From: Toxonevra muliebris
Lineage: Eukaryota; Arthropoda; Insecta; Diptera; Pallopteridae
NCBI GenBank assembly: GCA_963691655.1
Contig: OY829329.1
Location: 50,569,279-50,633,278 of the forward strand
Direction of reading: 5' to 3'
DNA: 64,000 bases
This document shows positions 23,525-34,689 of the stretch, one piece after another. Within the stretch, counting starts at the first letter, position 1. Each line of letters opens with the position of its first letter. A program made the position numbers and the translations under genes. The notes beneath the pieces were generated by a model, which worked only from the letters and a program-made list of their open reading frames with translations, did not search any database and had not been told where the DNA came from.

Positions 23525-24310
23525 TTGTATTGTATTAGAGGTTTCTATCGTTGTACCGCGACCTATAAGATCTATTGTACGTCCCTCTTTTCTATCTAGT
23601 CTAATCTGCCTAGAGTACCTCATCCAGTCCAATCTCCCTCAAGAATTTGAGTATTGCGCCCGGATCTATGGATGTCAGTTCGGTACTGGGCACTTGGTGC
23701 ATGCCCAGATATTTCCTTCTTTTGTGGATCAATGCTCCACATTGAGCTAAAATATGTTCTGATGTTTCGTCTTCCTCATTACAAAACCTACATATTGAGC
23801 TTTGCTCAACCCCTATCTTGCAAAGGTGTTCTCTGAGCCCGCAATGCCCAGTCAGAATACCAGCTAATATGCGCAAACTGTGAGACCAATGCAGAATGCG
23901 TATCTACTCTTATTATAATTACCTAAAAGCGCTTTGGATTGCCTCAGTCCCGTAAGATTGGTAAAGAGTTCTTGCCTCTTGTTCTTCTTTTCTTGTCTGA
24001 GTAATTCCCTGATTACGCTATCTCCTATTCCACAGAAGGGTTCAGATCCCACGAAAGTGGGGCAGCAGCCCCCTTTCTTGCAAGCTCGTCTGCCTGCTCA
24101 TTACCCTCAATTCCTGCGTGTCCAGGGACCCAACATAGAGCGACTTTGTTGTTCTTGCCCAGTTGATTGAGGTTGCTCAAACAGTCCCACACCAACTTAG
24201 AGGTGATCTCAAAGGAACATAATGCTCGAATGGCTGCCTGGCTGTCCGACATGATAGCGATATTTTGCCGTTTATACTTCCTGTCCAGGTTGAATTGCAT
24301 ACATATGCTA
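23525..24310 (-). pseudogene. RNase H and C-terminal end of a LOA/I-type non-LTR retrotransposon
   Basis: Three minus-strand frames read in order. First is an RNase H domain with MSDSQAAIRAL (24250 region) and WVPGHAGIEGNEQADELA near 24120-24070, including the conserved Asp and His. Next comes a linker (GIGDSVIRELLRQEKKNKRQ). Last is the C-terminal zinc-knuckle part ILTGHCGLREHLCKIG...CRFC...SEHILAQC ending near 23612. The 3' end is a short repeat of CAATA units at 23524-23538. The RNase H followed by a GH...C-x2-C...H...C tail is typical of RNase H-bearing clades such as LOA or I. Two frameshifts and the loss of everything upstream of RNase H make it a dead 5'-truncated copy. Confidence 0.85.
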
Positions 24311-24529
24311 ATTTGATATAAAGTTAGAAAACTAATCTCAATATCTACGCTTTTGCATAATCCGAATTTAAAAAGCATAATTTTTTTCCATTATAAAAGT
24401 GGGTTGAATTTTGGGGGGAAAAAAATTTGCTATGTCAAAAATTGTTATTATTTTTTGGCATTTTTTTTTTTATTTTATTGTCTTTGCTCGAAATTAAAAC
24501 TGATTAAATGTAACGCAACATTCTTCCAC

Positions 24530-25545
24530 AGGCCGGGGTAGAGCTCAGCGGGCTCCAGTGGTTCGTTGGCTACAGAATTTTTGATTGCAGGGGAACCCTC
24601 ACTTTTTTATTGAGACACATTTCTTTTTAATTCAATAGTTTTTAATTCACTTTTAGTTTCTTAATGTTTTATAATAACGATAATATATACACATAAACTA
24701 ATTGCACTATCCTTTCGTGTTCGAGCTTGCTGTTGTAACGAACCTTCCTGGTTCCTTTTCTTTTTGTCGGGGTATACTCAGCGAGTAACCAGGGTGCGTA
24801 AATAATAACTCACTATTTATTTCGGTTCACTTGTTTATTGATATTCTTCACTGTTATTTTATTTACACTTGGTTCGTTAGTATTTTTATCCTTAGTACCT
24901 CGTATGTTGTTTGTTCTTTCGCCTTCGTTCGTACTCGTTTCACTTTGTTTGCCTTTCTTGGCGCTCGGGTTTCTTGCTGTGGCTTCGTTGCCGCTCGTTC
25001 CTGTCTCTGTATTTACGATGCGTGTCCTCGTGACACGATGGCTAAGTCTTTGTCGTTTGCTGTATGGTCAGTGGCAACTTTGTTTATACTACACCAGTGA
25101 GGCTGTCGCACACCCTGGCGTCTAATGAATACCTGATCTTTATATACCTTGGAGTGATGTCTCACTCGCAAGGTCCAATAAATACCTGACCGATTTCTGA
25201 GAATTAAAGAGGAATCAAACGTGCTGTCGCTTCGTTTGATATTAGCTACCAATGTCTAAGCCTTATCCTTCCGTGCTGACGCAACCGTAAGGAGTATTTC
25301 ATATAATCTAACAAAGAGAAGAAGAAATGACCTGTGCCACAGTCTAAGTCTGAGTCTGAGTGTCTTCTTCTGTGCGATGCATGTCCTTTTATATCAATTT
25401 CTTCTTGTTGTACCGTATTATTTCCGTTCTGTGAAATATATATATTATAATTACTTAAATATAAATGTTAATATATATTTTAACGGCATATATGTGCTAG
25501 TGGTTTAGGGTTGTGCGATTAAAATTACTGATAATTTTATGTCGT
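24530..25545. other. Unclassified GC-richer block
   Basis: From 24531 the composition changes abruptly (GGCCGGGGTAGAGCTCAGCG). Possible long terminal repeat-like features (TGTAACG near 24733, repeated short pyrimidine blocks) are present, but no matching second copy or coding gag/pol was seen. The plus-strand frames at 24831-25125 have no family resemblance. A retroelement remnant is possible. Confidence 0.3.
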
Positions 25546-25547
25546 CA

Positions 25548-25792
25548 CACTGTGCGTGAATGACGATGGATGATACGTCTGATGAGGCGTACTTACTGTG
25601 CGTGGACGATGATGGATGATACGTCTGATGATGCGAACTTGCTGTGCGTTTGTGATAAACTTGCTGAGCGTTGCTGATAAACTTGCTGAGCGTTGGTGGA
25701 AAACTTGCTGAGCGTTGGTGGTAAACTTGCTGAGCGTTGGTGGAAAACTTGCTGAGCGTTGACGATAAACTTGCTGAGCGTTGGTGACGGCC
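25548..25792. repeat. Minisatellite with a 22-bp TTGCTGAGCGTTGGTG unit
   Basis: About six to seven tandem units of AAACTTGCTGAGCGTTGGTG plus 2-3 bases occupy 25660-25792. Just upstream, two units of about 50 bp (GATGATGGATGATACGTCTG) lie at 25560-25645. The open minus-strand frame across it (NAQQV repeats) is a consequence of the repeat length. Confidence 0.85.
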
Positions 25793-25904
25793 ACGGTTAA
25801 TTAGAGTACCGTATACTGGCGGCGCAGCGACTACGGGACGCGGGTGGAGTAGAGCGTCCGCAATTGTACTGTTATTTTCTCTACGCTACCTCAAGCTTCC
25901 GATA

Positions 25905-26175
25905 GTCAGTCTGGGGTCATATGGTAGGGATTATACCATCCAAGTGGCGCCACATGGCCTGATTGCAGTGTTTAGTGATGTATTGTGGTGGTTAGGCCAA
26001 CAATGCACCGCTAAACGATCGGTTACCTGCTCCTAAGAGCTGTGAGTTTCCAACCGGACGTCTGGGGTTATATGGTAGAGACTATACCATCCAAGTGGCA
26101 CCACACGGTCTAGTTAAAGCGTTTAGTACTGCATTGTGGTGGTTAGACCAACAATACACTACTAAGCGCTTAGTT
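25905..26175 (+). repeat. Two tandem copies of a ~135-bp unit
   Basis: GTCTGGGGTCATATGGTAGG begins copy one near 25908, and a diverged version (GTCTGGGGTTATATGGTAGA) begins copy two near 26060. The similarity runs through ACCATCCAAGTGGC and TGTGGTGGTTAG. The copies differ by many transitions, so the duplication is old. Unknown function; probably part of a mobile element. Confidence 0.7.
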
Positions 26176-26652
26176 ATTTACTTCCCTATGCTTATAATTT
26201 TACCTATTTGTCTTCTACTCACCCGTACTATGATCCCACAATGTAGTCGCCTTGCTGGTCTGCGTAAACTGACCCCGCGATTTGCCTTGCGCAGCTACTT
26301 TTATACGCAGCCTGCTTCTTCTTCCTCAAATTCTAGCCGACGCTGTCGCTATTGGAATTTGCAGTGTCGCTGTCTCGCTGTCTTGTGCCGTCACACCCTT
26401 CGGAGGGCGCGCCGCGGTAAATTAGCAGCAAATTGTTTAATTTGTCTTTTGAAAATACAAATCATAGTAGCCGACCGCTGCCACTCTAGTGACTTTATAA
26501 GTTTTGAGATGCAGCGTGGCTTACCGTTAGCCATTGGTTTCTGCATTACATCGCTTAGCTGCTTATCTGAATATCATTGGAAAATGTTTACTGAACGAAG
26601 TTTTTAAAAAATCAAGGTAAAATTTTTTTTTTTTTATTTTTGGAGCACGTTG
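26176..26652 (+). other. Segment with a 170-codon frame, unassigned
   Basis: A plus-strand frame covers 26095-26607, beginning inside the second tandem unit. Its translation has a hydrophobic stretch (LIILPICLLL) and Arg/Cys-rich parts but no recognised family, and codon use does not look like a conserved gene. It could be mobile-element sequence or chance. Confidence 0.25.
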
Positions 26653-26660
26653 TCTGGCTG

Positions 26661-27119
26661 AAGGATAGCCAGATTTTTGTACCGCGAAATCAGTACATTA
26701 GATGTTAGAAAGCAGTGAAAGTCAGTACAAATCAGTACAGTTTTTATGCTTTTATTACCTAGTAATTTCAATGAAATATAGTGATATAAACGTCCTGAAA
26801 CTTTTTTTCAGATTTTTGTGTTCATTTTTAATTTTTTTTTTCGCCAGTTGATTACGTATCAGTTTACATATTTAGAGTATTGTGAGAGCTGAGGACGATA
26901 ATCAAGTTCAATTAAGGACAAATTCATTTCACTCATTTAAAAACTGTGAGACTGTCTGCAAAAACGATTTAAAGACCGTGAAGGTTAAGAATTTGAAAAA
27001 ATCAATACAAATTTCAAAAATCACTACATTTTCGAACTGATTTCGAGATTTCAAAAAATCAGTATTTAAAAAAAAAATCAGGACATGTACTGATCAAATC
27101 AGTACGTCTGGCTACCCTA
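26661..27119. mobile_element. Nonautonomous hAT-like element (459 bp)
   Basis: Perfect 8-bp duplications TCTGGCTG at 26653-26660 and 27120-27127. The ends are AAGGATAGCCAGA and the complement of TAGGGTAGCCAGA. CAGTACA/TGTACTG motifs are repeated inside both ends. No coding sequence. Confidence 0.8.
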
Positions 27120-27127
27120 TCTGGCTG

Positions 27128-29500
27128 AGATATAGAGAGTACGTCTTTTCTCTACGAAACCTTATGAAAAGTAAGGTATTGGTCTCTCAACAATTTAGCA
27201 TTGTTGACCAAGAAATGCCGCTGTCAACAGACCGAAAAATTGCGGATCATTGTGGAACAATTATCATACTGACAGTCTTGCATTCTTCGTACCCAAAACA
27301 AGGCCGCCAGACAATAGAGAGATTTTGGGTGTAAGCCCCGTATTGGGACTGAAATTGGGACATTTATACATATATTTCTTTAACTTTTTTTTCTGATTTC
27401 AGAATTTTATTAAAAAAAAAATTTCAGAATATGTTAGAATTATTCTCAAAATATTTAAAATTGATTTCAGAATATTTTTGGAATAATCCAAATTGATTTC
27501 TGGATATTTCAAATTTTTTTGAGACTCTATCTGATTAAAGCAACCTTAAAAAGTCTTTGATTTTAGAAGCAATGGTCATATATATATACATACCCATTTT
27601 ATCGGGAAGGAAAGAATATTGATGTTAGAATATTTCAAACAATTCGATTTCCAAAAGTAGTTACTTATTTTGTTTTACTGGGTATATCTGCATGGATTAA
27701 ATTTTATTTTTGTTTGTTGAATCCTTTTCATTTAACCGCATTTTGAATGTCATTCCAAATTGAAGAAGACGCAGTATGTAGAATGAAGTGTAGAAACAAA
27801 TGCGCGATATTATTTTGAATTTTTTTTTTTTGATATTTGCATTCGAAATTGTTCACATTGTTGTAATTTAAAGTTATACGCTACAGCGGTTCATCGCTTA
27901 GCTATTGATTAACTATAAAAGTTTATATATGATAATAAAAACCGATTGAATTTCTTGTGCTCGAATTATGAATGTGTCAATAACAATTGCTATTAGAATA
28001 AGCAGTCTAACTAAATAGTTATTTGAGGTAAACCAGGGATATTGCATAATATTTTTGTAAAAATATCAGAAATATTAACGGAAAATTAGAAACATTTAGA
28101 AATATTTAAATCATCACTAGGTGGAAAGCAGAAATATTTCAGGAATCTAATAGTGGCTGAAGAAGATAAAACGTGAAGTGAGATTTCAAAGAGTAACTGA
28201 TTCTCGAGGCTTTAATAGTTTCACTAGAGCAAAAATTATGTGAAATCAATTTTTCCAAGACCGCAAAATAAATACCTGCAATTTTTTAATTGTTTGAACA
28301 CTAAAATTGCTAATAAATTCTACTCAATTCCAAGGAGAATGTATTCTGGGAAAGAAACATATTCTGATTATAAAAAAGAAAAACCTGGGTGCAAAAACTT
28401 TTCACATTTAATTACATCGACTTTATGTCAAAAACGAAAATAAACGAAATGAAATGAAGATGTGGAGGTGTGTGTGTGGGAAAGGATAAGGAATATGAAA
28501 GTAAATGCAGTAGGTAAGGAGCCAAAGCTGCCATGCTCACACCTACACATAAGCATCGCATACTCGTAGAGGATACACAAATCCAAAACAGATGTCACAC
28601 ACACACACTCACACAGAAAAAGAAGTGAATGAGAGCAAACGAAAGACCAAAGTCGTTGTGTGTGAAATTGTGCAAAAACTCTAAGCAACATAAATAGTTT
28701 ACGAAACTGTCACCAGAGTGCGTAGCATATTCCTATGTAAGGCATTTATTCATCGACGGTATGTGTTCGTATACATATGTGTGTGTGTGTGTGTAGTAGT
28801 AGTAGTAGGTGCACGCGTATTGCAAATGTCAGCAACAGCTACCAAAACCAACAGCATCAGCAGCAACCAGCAACTGGCAGGGATATGTGAAAATGAAGTT
28901 GCAAAGTTGTGTAATTGATTAAGCAGTTGGAAAAGCCAAAAATAAGATTGAAAAAAAAAGAAAGAAAACCTAGAACCAACAAAAAACTTTGCTAACGAAA
29001 ACTGTCGATGACATGCAGCAGCACATGCACACACATTCATAGTGGGGGGAAATAGGGGACACACATTTATGGTTTAACTAGAAGATGAAGTATTTTGCAA
29101 AGGTGTGCGTAGTTGGAGTTAGTGTAAATTTCAAATGAGTAAGCATTGAATGTGTTTCTCTCAACCATGCATACATATGTGTGTGAGTGTGTGACTTTGT
29201 GAAAAGTGTAAATCCTAAATCTTTGCCATAATAGCGTAAAAAGTTTTTGAAAAGTAAAAGATGCAAACTATTTACAAACATATTTTGCTTGCAACAATTT
29301 ATTAAGTAAATATTTCGCTTTTAGTCTCGTGTTCTCTTTTCCCTCTTGTTCGCTCTTTCCTACTATTTTTGTATTATGAAAAGTTTTTAGTCTAAGCAGC
29401 ATTATTTTTTACATACTGTGAAGCTAATTCATTTAGCTTTCATTCGGATCAAAATATAATGGAAACCAACAACAATTTCGGGCATATGGTGGTAATTTTT
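27128..29500. other. Gene-free stretch with microsatellites
   Basis: 27350-28150 repeats the theme AGAATATTT/AAATATTT loosely. TG runs occur near 28781-28794 and 29180-29190, CA near 28595-28610, and a GTAGTAGTAGTAGTAG run near 28793-28808. No coding pattern seen; overlapping open frames here are low complexity. Confidence 0.5.
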
Positions 29501-29504
29501 TCTT

Positions 29505-32300
29505 CTGTATTAACCGAAAGAGAACGGAGGTAGATATAAGATACAGAAAGAGGGAAGGAGAATTGAAAGAGTGGGTGCAAGAGAGATGAAAGGGAGCAGG
29601 GGTAGGCGGAAAAACGATATTTATAGTTTTCTCTCTGAGAGAAAAGAATAAAAGAGGTTGAAAGAGACGAGTGGGGGGTAAGAAATGTAACTTAGAGAAC
29701 GGGAAAAAGAGAAAACGAGGAAACGTTAAAGAAAGGAAGGAAAATATAGCGGGAAATTAAGATAATGACAGCAAGAGGCGTGGAGGTAAATGAAAGGTGG
29801 AGGTGGAGATAGTAGATATATGCAGAGAGAGAAGAATCAAGGAAGAGAGAAGCAGAAAGAATTTTGAAAGAGGAGAGTGGGCCAGAGAGAGTGAGAGGAG
29901 TGCAAAAAGATGAAGTTAAAAGTAAGAAGCAGGGAGGTTTAGATTTATGGGCGAAATAAAACGGAATGAGAAGGAAATGAGGAATGTAGGGAAGAAGGAG
30001 ACGGAAGGAAGGCTGGAATGAAAGAAAGGGCGGAAATAGGAAAATATTAAGAAGGAAAGGTGGAGAAGGAGGGGGAAAAGAGACTGAAAGAGAAGAGAGT
30101 GAGAGTGAAGGAGAGAAATGATGGAGAAAAAGTTACGAGAGAGTGATAGAGATGAGAGAAGAGACAGAAATGGAGAGAGGGGTAACGAGAAAGATGGAGA
30201 GGGTAAGATGGAGAGGGTTGAGAATGAAGGGAAAGGAGAGGGGAGAACAGAAAAGGGATAGAAAGGGGAGAGATAGGAGAGAAGGGGAGGAAGAAGGATG
30301 GAACAAGAAGAAAGTTGAAGAGAGGAAAGGGAGAAGTAGGGAAAAGGGGAAAGAGGGAAATAAGAAAAAGGTGAGAGAGAAGGAAAGAGTAAAGAAAGAA
30401 TGAGGGGAAGAGAAAGAGTAGTAAATAAGGAGAAGACAGAGAGGATGAGAGATGGAGTTATAGAAAACGCGAGAGAGGAAGGCTGTATGAAGAAAGAAAG
30501 AAAAAAGAAAAACCGAAAGAAAAAAAAAGAGAAAAAGAAAACAATATAAAAGTGGGGGAAAGAAGGCAATAAAAGGGATGAATTGAGGGAAAATAGAAGA
30601 GAGAAGGCGAAGGCAGTAAGAGAAAGAATGATACAGAAAGCGGTAGGAGACAGAGAGAGAGAAAGAGAGAAGTGAAGTAAGACAGAGAAGTGAGGTATAA
30701 AGAAAATTGGGGAGAAAGGACAGAGAACGGAATAGAAAACAAATGAAAAAGAGAGGAGGACGAGGTTAGAAGAAGAGAGGTTGGAAACAGGGAAGTTTGT
30801 AAGACAAAATAAAATGAAAAATAGTAGGGATGAAAGAGAGGTTACATTTTAACCTCTTCAGTGCCGAAAGCGAACCGCGCTGAATTTTATAAACTTTTTT
30901 GTCGTTTCCCACTAAACACAATCTAAATATATCATTTCAAAGGAAAAAGAGTTGTAAAAATTTTTTGTTTACTAGTTATCAATGGTACACATATGTGTAC
31001 TTTGGCTGTTAGCGCTGTAAAAAGTTACAAGTTTTTACTGAAAAAAGTTTATAGATGAATATATTGAAAAGGATGATAAAAACGAAATAACTTATACATA
31101 ATTCTTATCTTCGATCATCTAATGAGTAATTGAATCGAAATGTTCAGTTTTTTCTCCTAATAACTTAAGAAATTGTTAATTTTTCATCAATGAGTTAATA
31201 GCTATACTGAACTTAAACTCTTTCTAATAACAAATATAGTAGGATTTAATAGCATTGGGAACAAAACAAAATATTGTGCGGTGCAGTGTATCCAGGACAA
31301 ATTTTTCATTCGTAGAATGATTTCCTTTATTCTCAGTTTTTGGCAAACTTAATAAAGGATGGCACTACATTATTCAAAATAATATATGTATACAATATAT
31401 TTGTTTATCGTAAAATACAAAATAAATATTCTCTTTCTAAACAACATAACTTTTACTGTCTATAGGATTCATTTCAATGGAAGTGGAAATGGCTTTCGTT
31501 TTGTTTTGACGGGTTCAGAAAATACTATGTTTACTTTGCTCTAACTTTGAAAAATATTTTCCGATCTTTTCGAAATTGATCCTTGATTAAATTCGAAATA
31601 CAGACTACAAATTATAATAATATCATTAAAATCGATTAAAAACTGTTGATTTTATAATATTTTATGTTTTATCAACTGTGGAATTTTAGTAGAAAATTTA
31701 GGTTTTGTGTCCTTCCGTCAGAGGTTTTATCAGTTAATATCAGTCAGTGAATATGTCTCGACTCCAATTTTTTTATTTTCCATTAAAATTTTTTTTTTAA
31801 TTTTTTTCGTAAAGCCAAAGTACACTTATGTGTACTTACTGTTTCAAAGCGAATAACAGATCAATTTAAGACTTAAATGCATAAATTTCTTTACACCCTA
31901 ATTGAAATATATTTGTACTTTACGTTTTTATAAAATTTTACAATATTTCTTTTATAAACAACAACTTATTAATTATCAACAAAAACGTCCCTTTTTCCTG
32001 ATATTGCTTTACTTTCGACTTAAAAAAAAATGCGGAAAGTAACGGTAAACCATATTTTTTTCAATAATTAGAGAATACGAAATGTGTCGACTAAATTTTA
32101 GAGGAATAACTAAATACTAATATTCAAAAATTGATAAAAACTTAGGTCCACATATGTGTACTCTTTCACCGAAGAGGTTAAATAGAGACTGTGAGAAGGA
32201 GAAAGAAAGCAATGAAATTAAAAAGGGGAGAAAGTGCTTAAGATGGAAAAAGAGATTGAAGAGAGAGAGAAAAAAAAATACGAAAAATGTCAGAAAAATA
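29505..32300. repeat. Long polypurine tract split by an insertion
   Basis: 29510-30848 and 32182-32275 are almost entirely A and G on the plus strand (GAGAGAAGGGAAAGG mixtures without fixed period), more than 1.4 kb in total. They were one tract before the piggyBac-like element at 30853-32177 inserted. The long minus-strand frame (29916-30569, Ser/Phe/Leu/Pro only) exists because a pure C/T strand lacks stop codons; it is not a gene. Confidence 0.85.
30853..32177. mobile_element. piggyBac-like element (1325 bp), nonautonomous
   Basis: TTAA at 30849-30852 and 32178-32181 flank perfect-to-near ends CCTCTTCAGTG and CACCGAAGAGG (complement CCTCTTCGGTG). The palindrome RTACACATATGTGTAC recurs near both ends (30986, 31815 with one change, 32150). 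No transposase frame survives. The change from polypurine to mixed AT-rich sequence coincides exactly with the TTAA sites. Confidence 0.8.
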
Positions 32301-34080
32301 TACAAAAAACTGGAAAAATCAAATCAACCCATATTTATTTTATTTTAATTACGGAACTGTTTTAAACAAAAGATTATTTAATAAATTTTATCATCATGTG
32401 ATTTTGTAAAAAACTTTCTCTAGCGCATTTTTTTCCAACCTTTCATAATTACTTTTAGCAACTGTTTTTAGACAAAAAAATAAATGATATTAGTTCAAAT
32501 CTCCCACATTACCAACCGACGACCAACTGCGTTTACAGTACGAAGTAATAAAACTTTTTTTCTTTCAATCCTAACGTAAAACTTTTCAATCTAACGATTT
32601 CAACTACATAGTGTTGCCTGAACTAATTCGTGCTTTTTTTTTTATCTATGTAGATATAAAAGGTGACCACCACCAATAACACGAATCGATTCGACTACAT
32701 GTGCGCTCCTAATACGAAACCATTAATTAGTTTAGTTTTGCAATAAGTTTGCAGTCAGCTTCTCTCTTGTTTTTTTGTTGTTTTTTTTTGTGCATCATGA
32801 ACTTCGAGTTAAGCCGCCAAAGATATGAGTTAAACCAAAAATACATTAGCCGCAAATATCAAGTGGCAAGAAATCCCTACGCTCAATTAACTGAGCAAAA
32901 ACATTAACACTGATGCTGAAGCATAGACACAAAGTTAAGAGGCTGAACTGGGTAGTGATGTCGCATTACACACACACAAACACACACACAAACACATACA
33001 CAGTCACATAAGTATAGAATAACACAAACAACTATAATAGAAAATGTTACTGAACAAATATCAAATAGTGTTGTTGTTTTTGTTGTTTGTATTAAGACCC
33101 CATGCATTCTCATTAAATGCATAATGGTAAAATGGCGATCAAACATATGCATGGGTGTGTGTGTGTGTGTTTGTCTGCATTTGTGGTCATATATATTACA
33201 TATTGCACTTATGTCTGTCTAGTTGATTCTGCTTCTCCTTCAGCATCTCCTTCCTCACATACATTCATTTTCTGTAATTTTCTTGTTTAACTATGAAACT
33301 TTAGAATTGAATTGAGAAACAAAAACAAAAAAAAAACAGAATCAAAGAACAGCAAAATATTTACCATTCTTTTGTACGTTCATTCCATTTGAGAAAGTGT
33401 GAAGTTTTCTATTTCTGTGCGTTTGTTTTTTTCTTTTCTTTCTATTTTTAACGGAAGTTGCCGGAAATTCCCGTGGGACATGCCACTGGTTGAATTGTTT
33501 GGGAAGTTTCGATTTCAATCATGCTCTGGCTGGTGTTATTGTTGTTGTGACTATGCAGCAGTGGCGAATTGGTAAAGTGGCAGCATGCGCGCCCCTTAGC
33601 TCTGAAGTTAATATTTCTATGGTAGTTATATATGCATTTTTTGTTTTGTCCGCCGACGATTTTGAGCAGCAAATAGTTTATTTTAATATGTATGAAGGGG
33701 AGTTGATTGCGGCTGCATGCTTGCTCCACTCTATGACTTTTGAGTATAAAAAGTCAATCACAATTCCCAGTGCAATCACAACAGAAATTAATATTTAAAA
33801 AGGTCATCGAAATAGCAAAATAACTGGCAATGAAAATAGTATAAAGCTGAAAGAAAAAAACAACAGCAACAACAAGTGTGGTCGTTAAAACTGGCGAGAC
33901 TTTGCTGACTATGTAAGCATCAAAGATATGGGAATATTTTTGTTGTTGTATTGGTTACATATTGAGATGCTTCTGACCCACCCACGAAGCACAGTGTAGT
34001 GAAGTTAACAGAATCGCGGTCGGAAAAATTTTAGTTAAATAGTGAACTATATTTTATTTTGCAGAAACTATATCTTATCG
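32301..34080. other. Gene-free stretch with microsatellites
   Basis: CA runs near 32970-33002, a TG run near 33154-33170, and TTGTTG repeats near 33070 and 33540. The frame at 33490-33798 has no recognisable domain. No gene called. Confidence 0.5.
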
Positions 34081-34084
34081 GCAA

Positions 34085-34395
34085 ATAGACGAGCTTTTAT
34101 TTGAAAAGATGAACGAGCCTTTATTGGACGATTTGTATGAATTAATTGCCTAAGTGGACGATCCTTTGTTTGGGAAAATTGAAGAGTAATTTTTTGGCGA
34201 GATATACTTACCAGTCTTTGTTTAGCGAAATATATAAGTCTATATAGGCAAGATGAAGAGTCTATATTTAGTGTAACGAGTCTCCATTTGGCGAGATAGT
34301 TGAACCTTCATTTGCTGTGATAGACGGGGTATTATTTTTCGAGACGTACTAGCTTATTTAACGAGATGGACGACTGTTTTTATTTTACAAGTTTA
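34085..34395. repeat. Degenerate minisatellite with a CGAGCCTTTATTTGGCGAGA unit
   Basis: About ten units of 25-35 bp of the form GACGAGCCTTTATTTGGCGA recur with strong decay. The same unit appears again at 39965-40050. No gene is seen. Confidence 0.6.
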
Positions 34396-34640
34396 GGTTA
34401 GAATGAAATGGCACCCTTTTATATGAAAGCGCACTTTATGGTTGATTATAATACCACAATATAACGGCGCTGCTATCTAAAATAGGGAGTGGGCAAGCAT
34501 AAGAATTTCATTATGCATTTGCATAAGTCCTTTTTATCTATGAAGTACGAGCCTTTATTTGGGGACTTATAGGGTTCATGTTAGGTTATATTGGCAGACT
34601 TCTGCACTTAACGGCATATTGTAATACCACAGTTTTTCAG
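34396..34640 (-). repeat. Fragments of retrotransposon 3' ends
   Basis: Two short segments beginning GTTTAGGTTAGAATG (34390s) and ATGTTAGGTTATATTGG (34578) continue to AATACCACA. They resemble the 3' end of the RNase H retrotransposon at 40225-40950 (GGTTAGGTTGGAGTAGCAGC ... TTGTGATACC). They are probably heavily truncated 3' pieces of the same or a related family. Confidence 0.4.
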
Positions 34641-34689
34641 GGGTTTCAACACCGTTTTTCCCGAAAACGTGATGTGATGGGAAGTTTTT

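Noticed and set aside
24733..25549. TGTAACG...GTCACAC segment as a long terminal repeat
   Set aside because: No second copy, no primer-binding site next to it and no gag/pol sequence were found; the ends are not a matched pair.
25548..25792. Tandem array considered as a CRISPR-like array
   Set aside because: Units are directly adjacent without unique spacers, there are no cas-like genes, and the window is eukaryotic; it is a minisatellite.
26095..26607. 170-codon frame as a possible membrane protein gene
   Set aside because: It starts inside a tandem duplication, shows no recognised family, and lies in a repeat-rich island; kept only as an unassigned segment.
29916..30569. 217-codon minus-strand open frame
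   Set aside because: It lies in a polypurine tract; the complementary C/T strand cannot form stop codons, so the Ser/Phe/Leu/Pro frame is a composition artefact.
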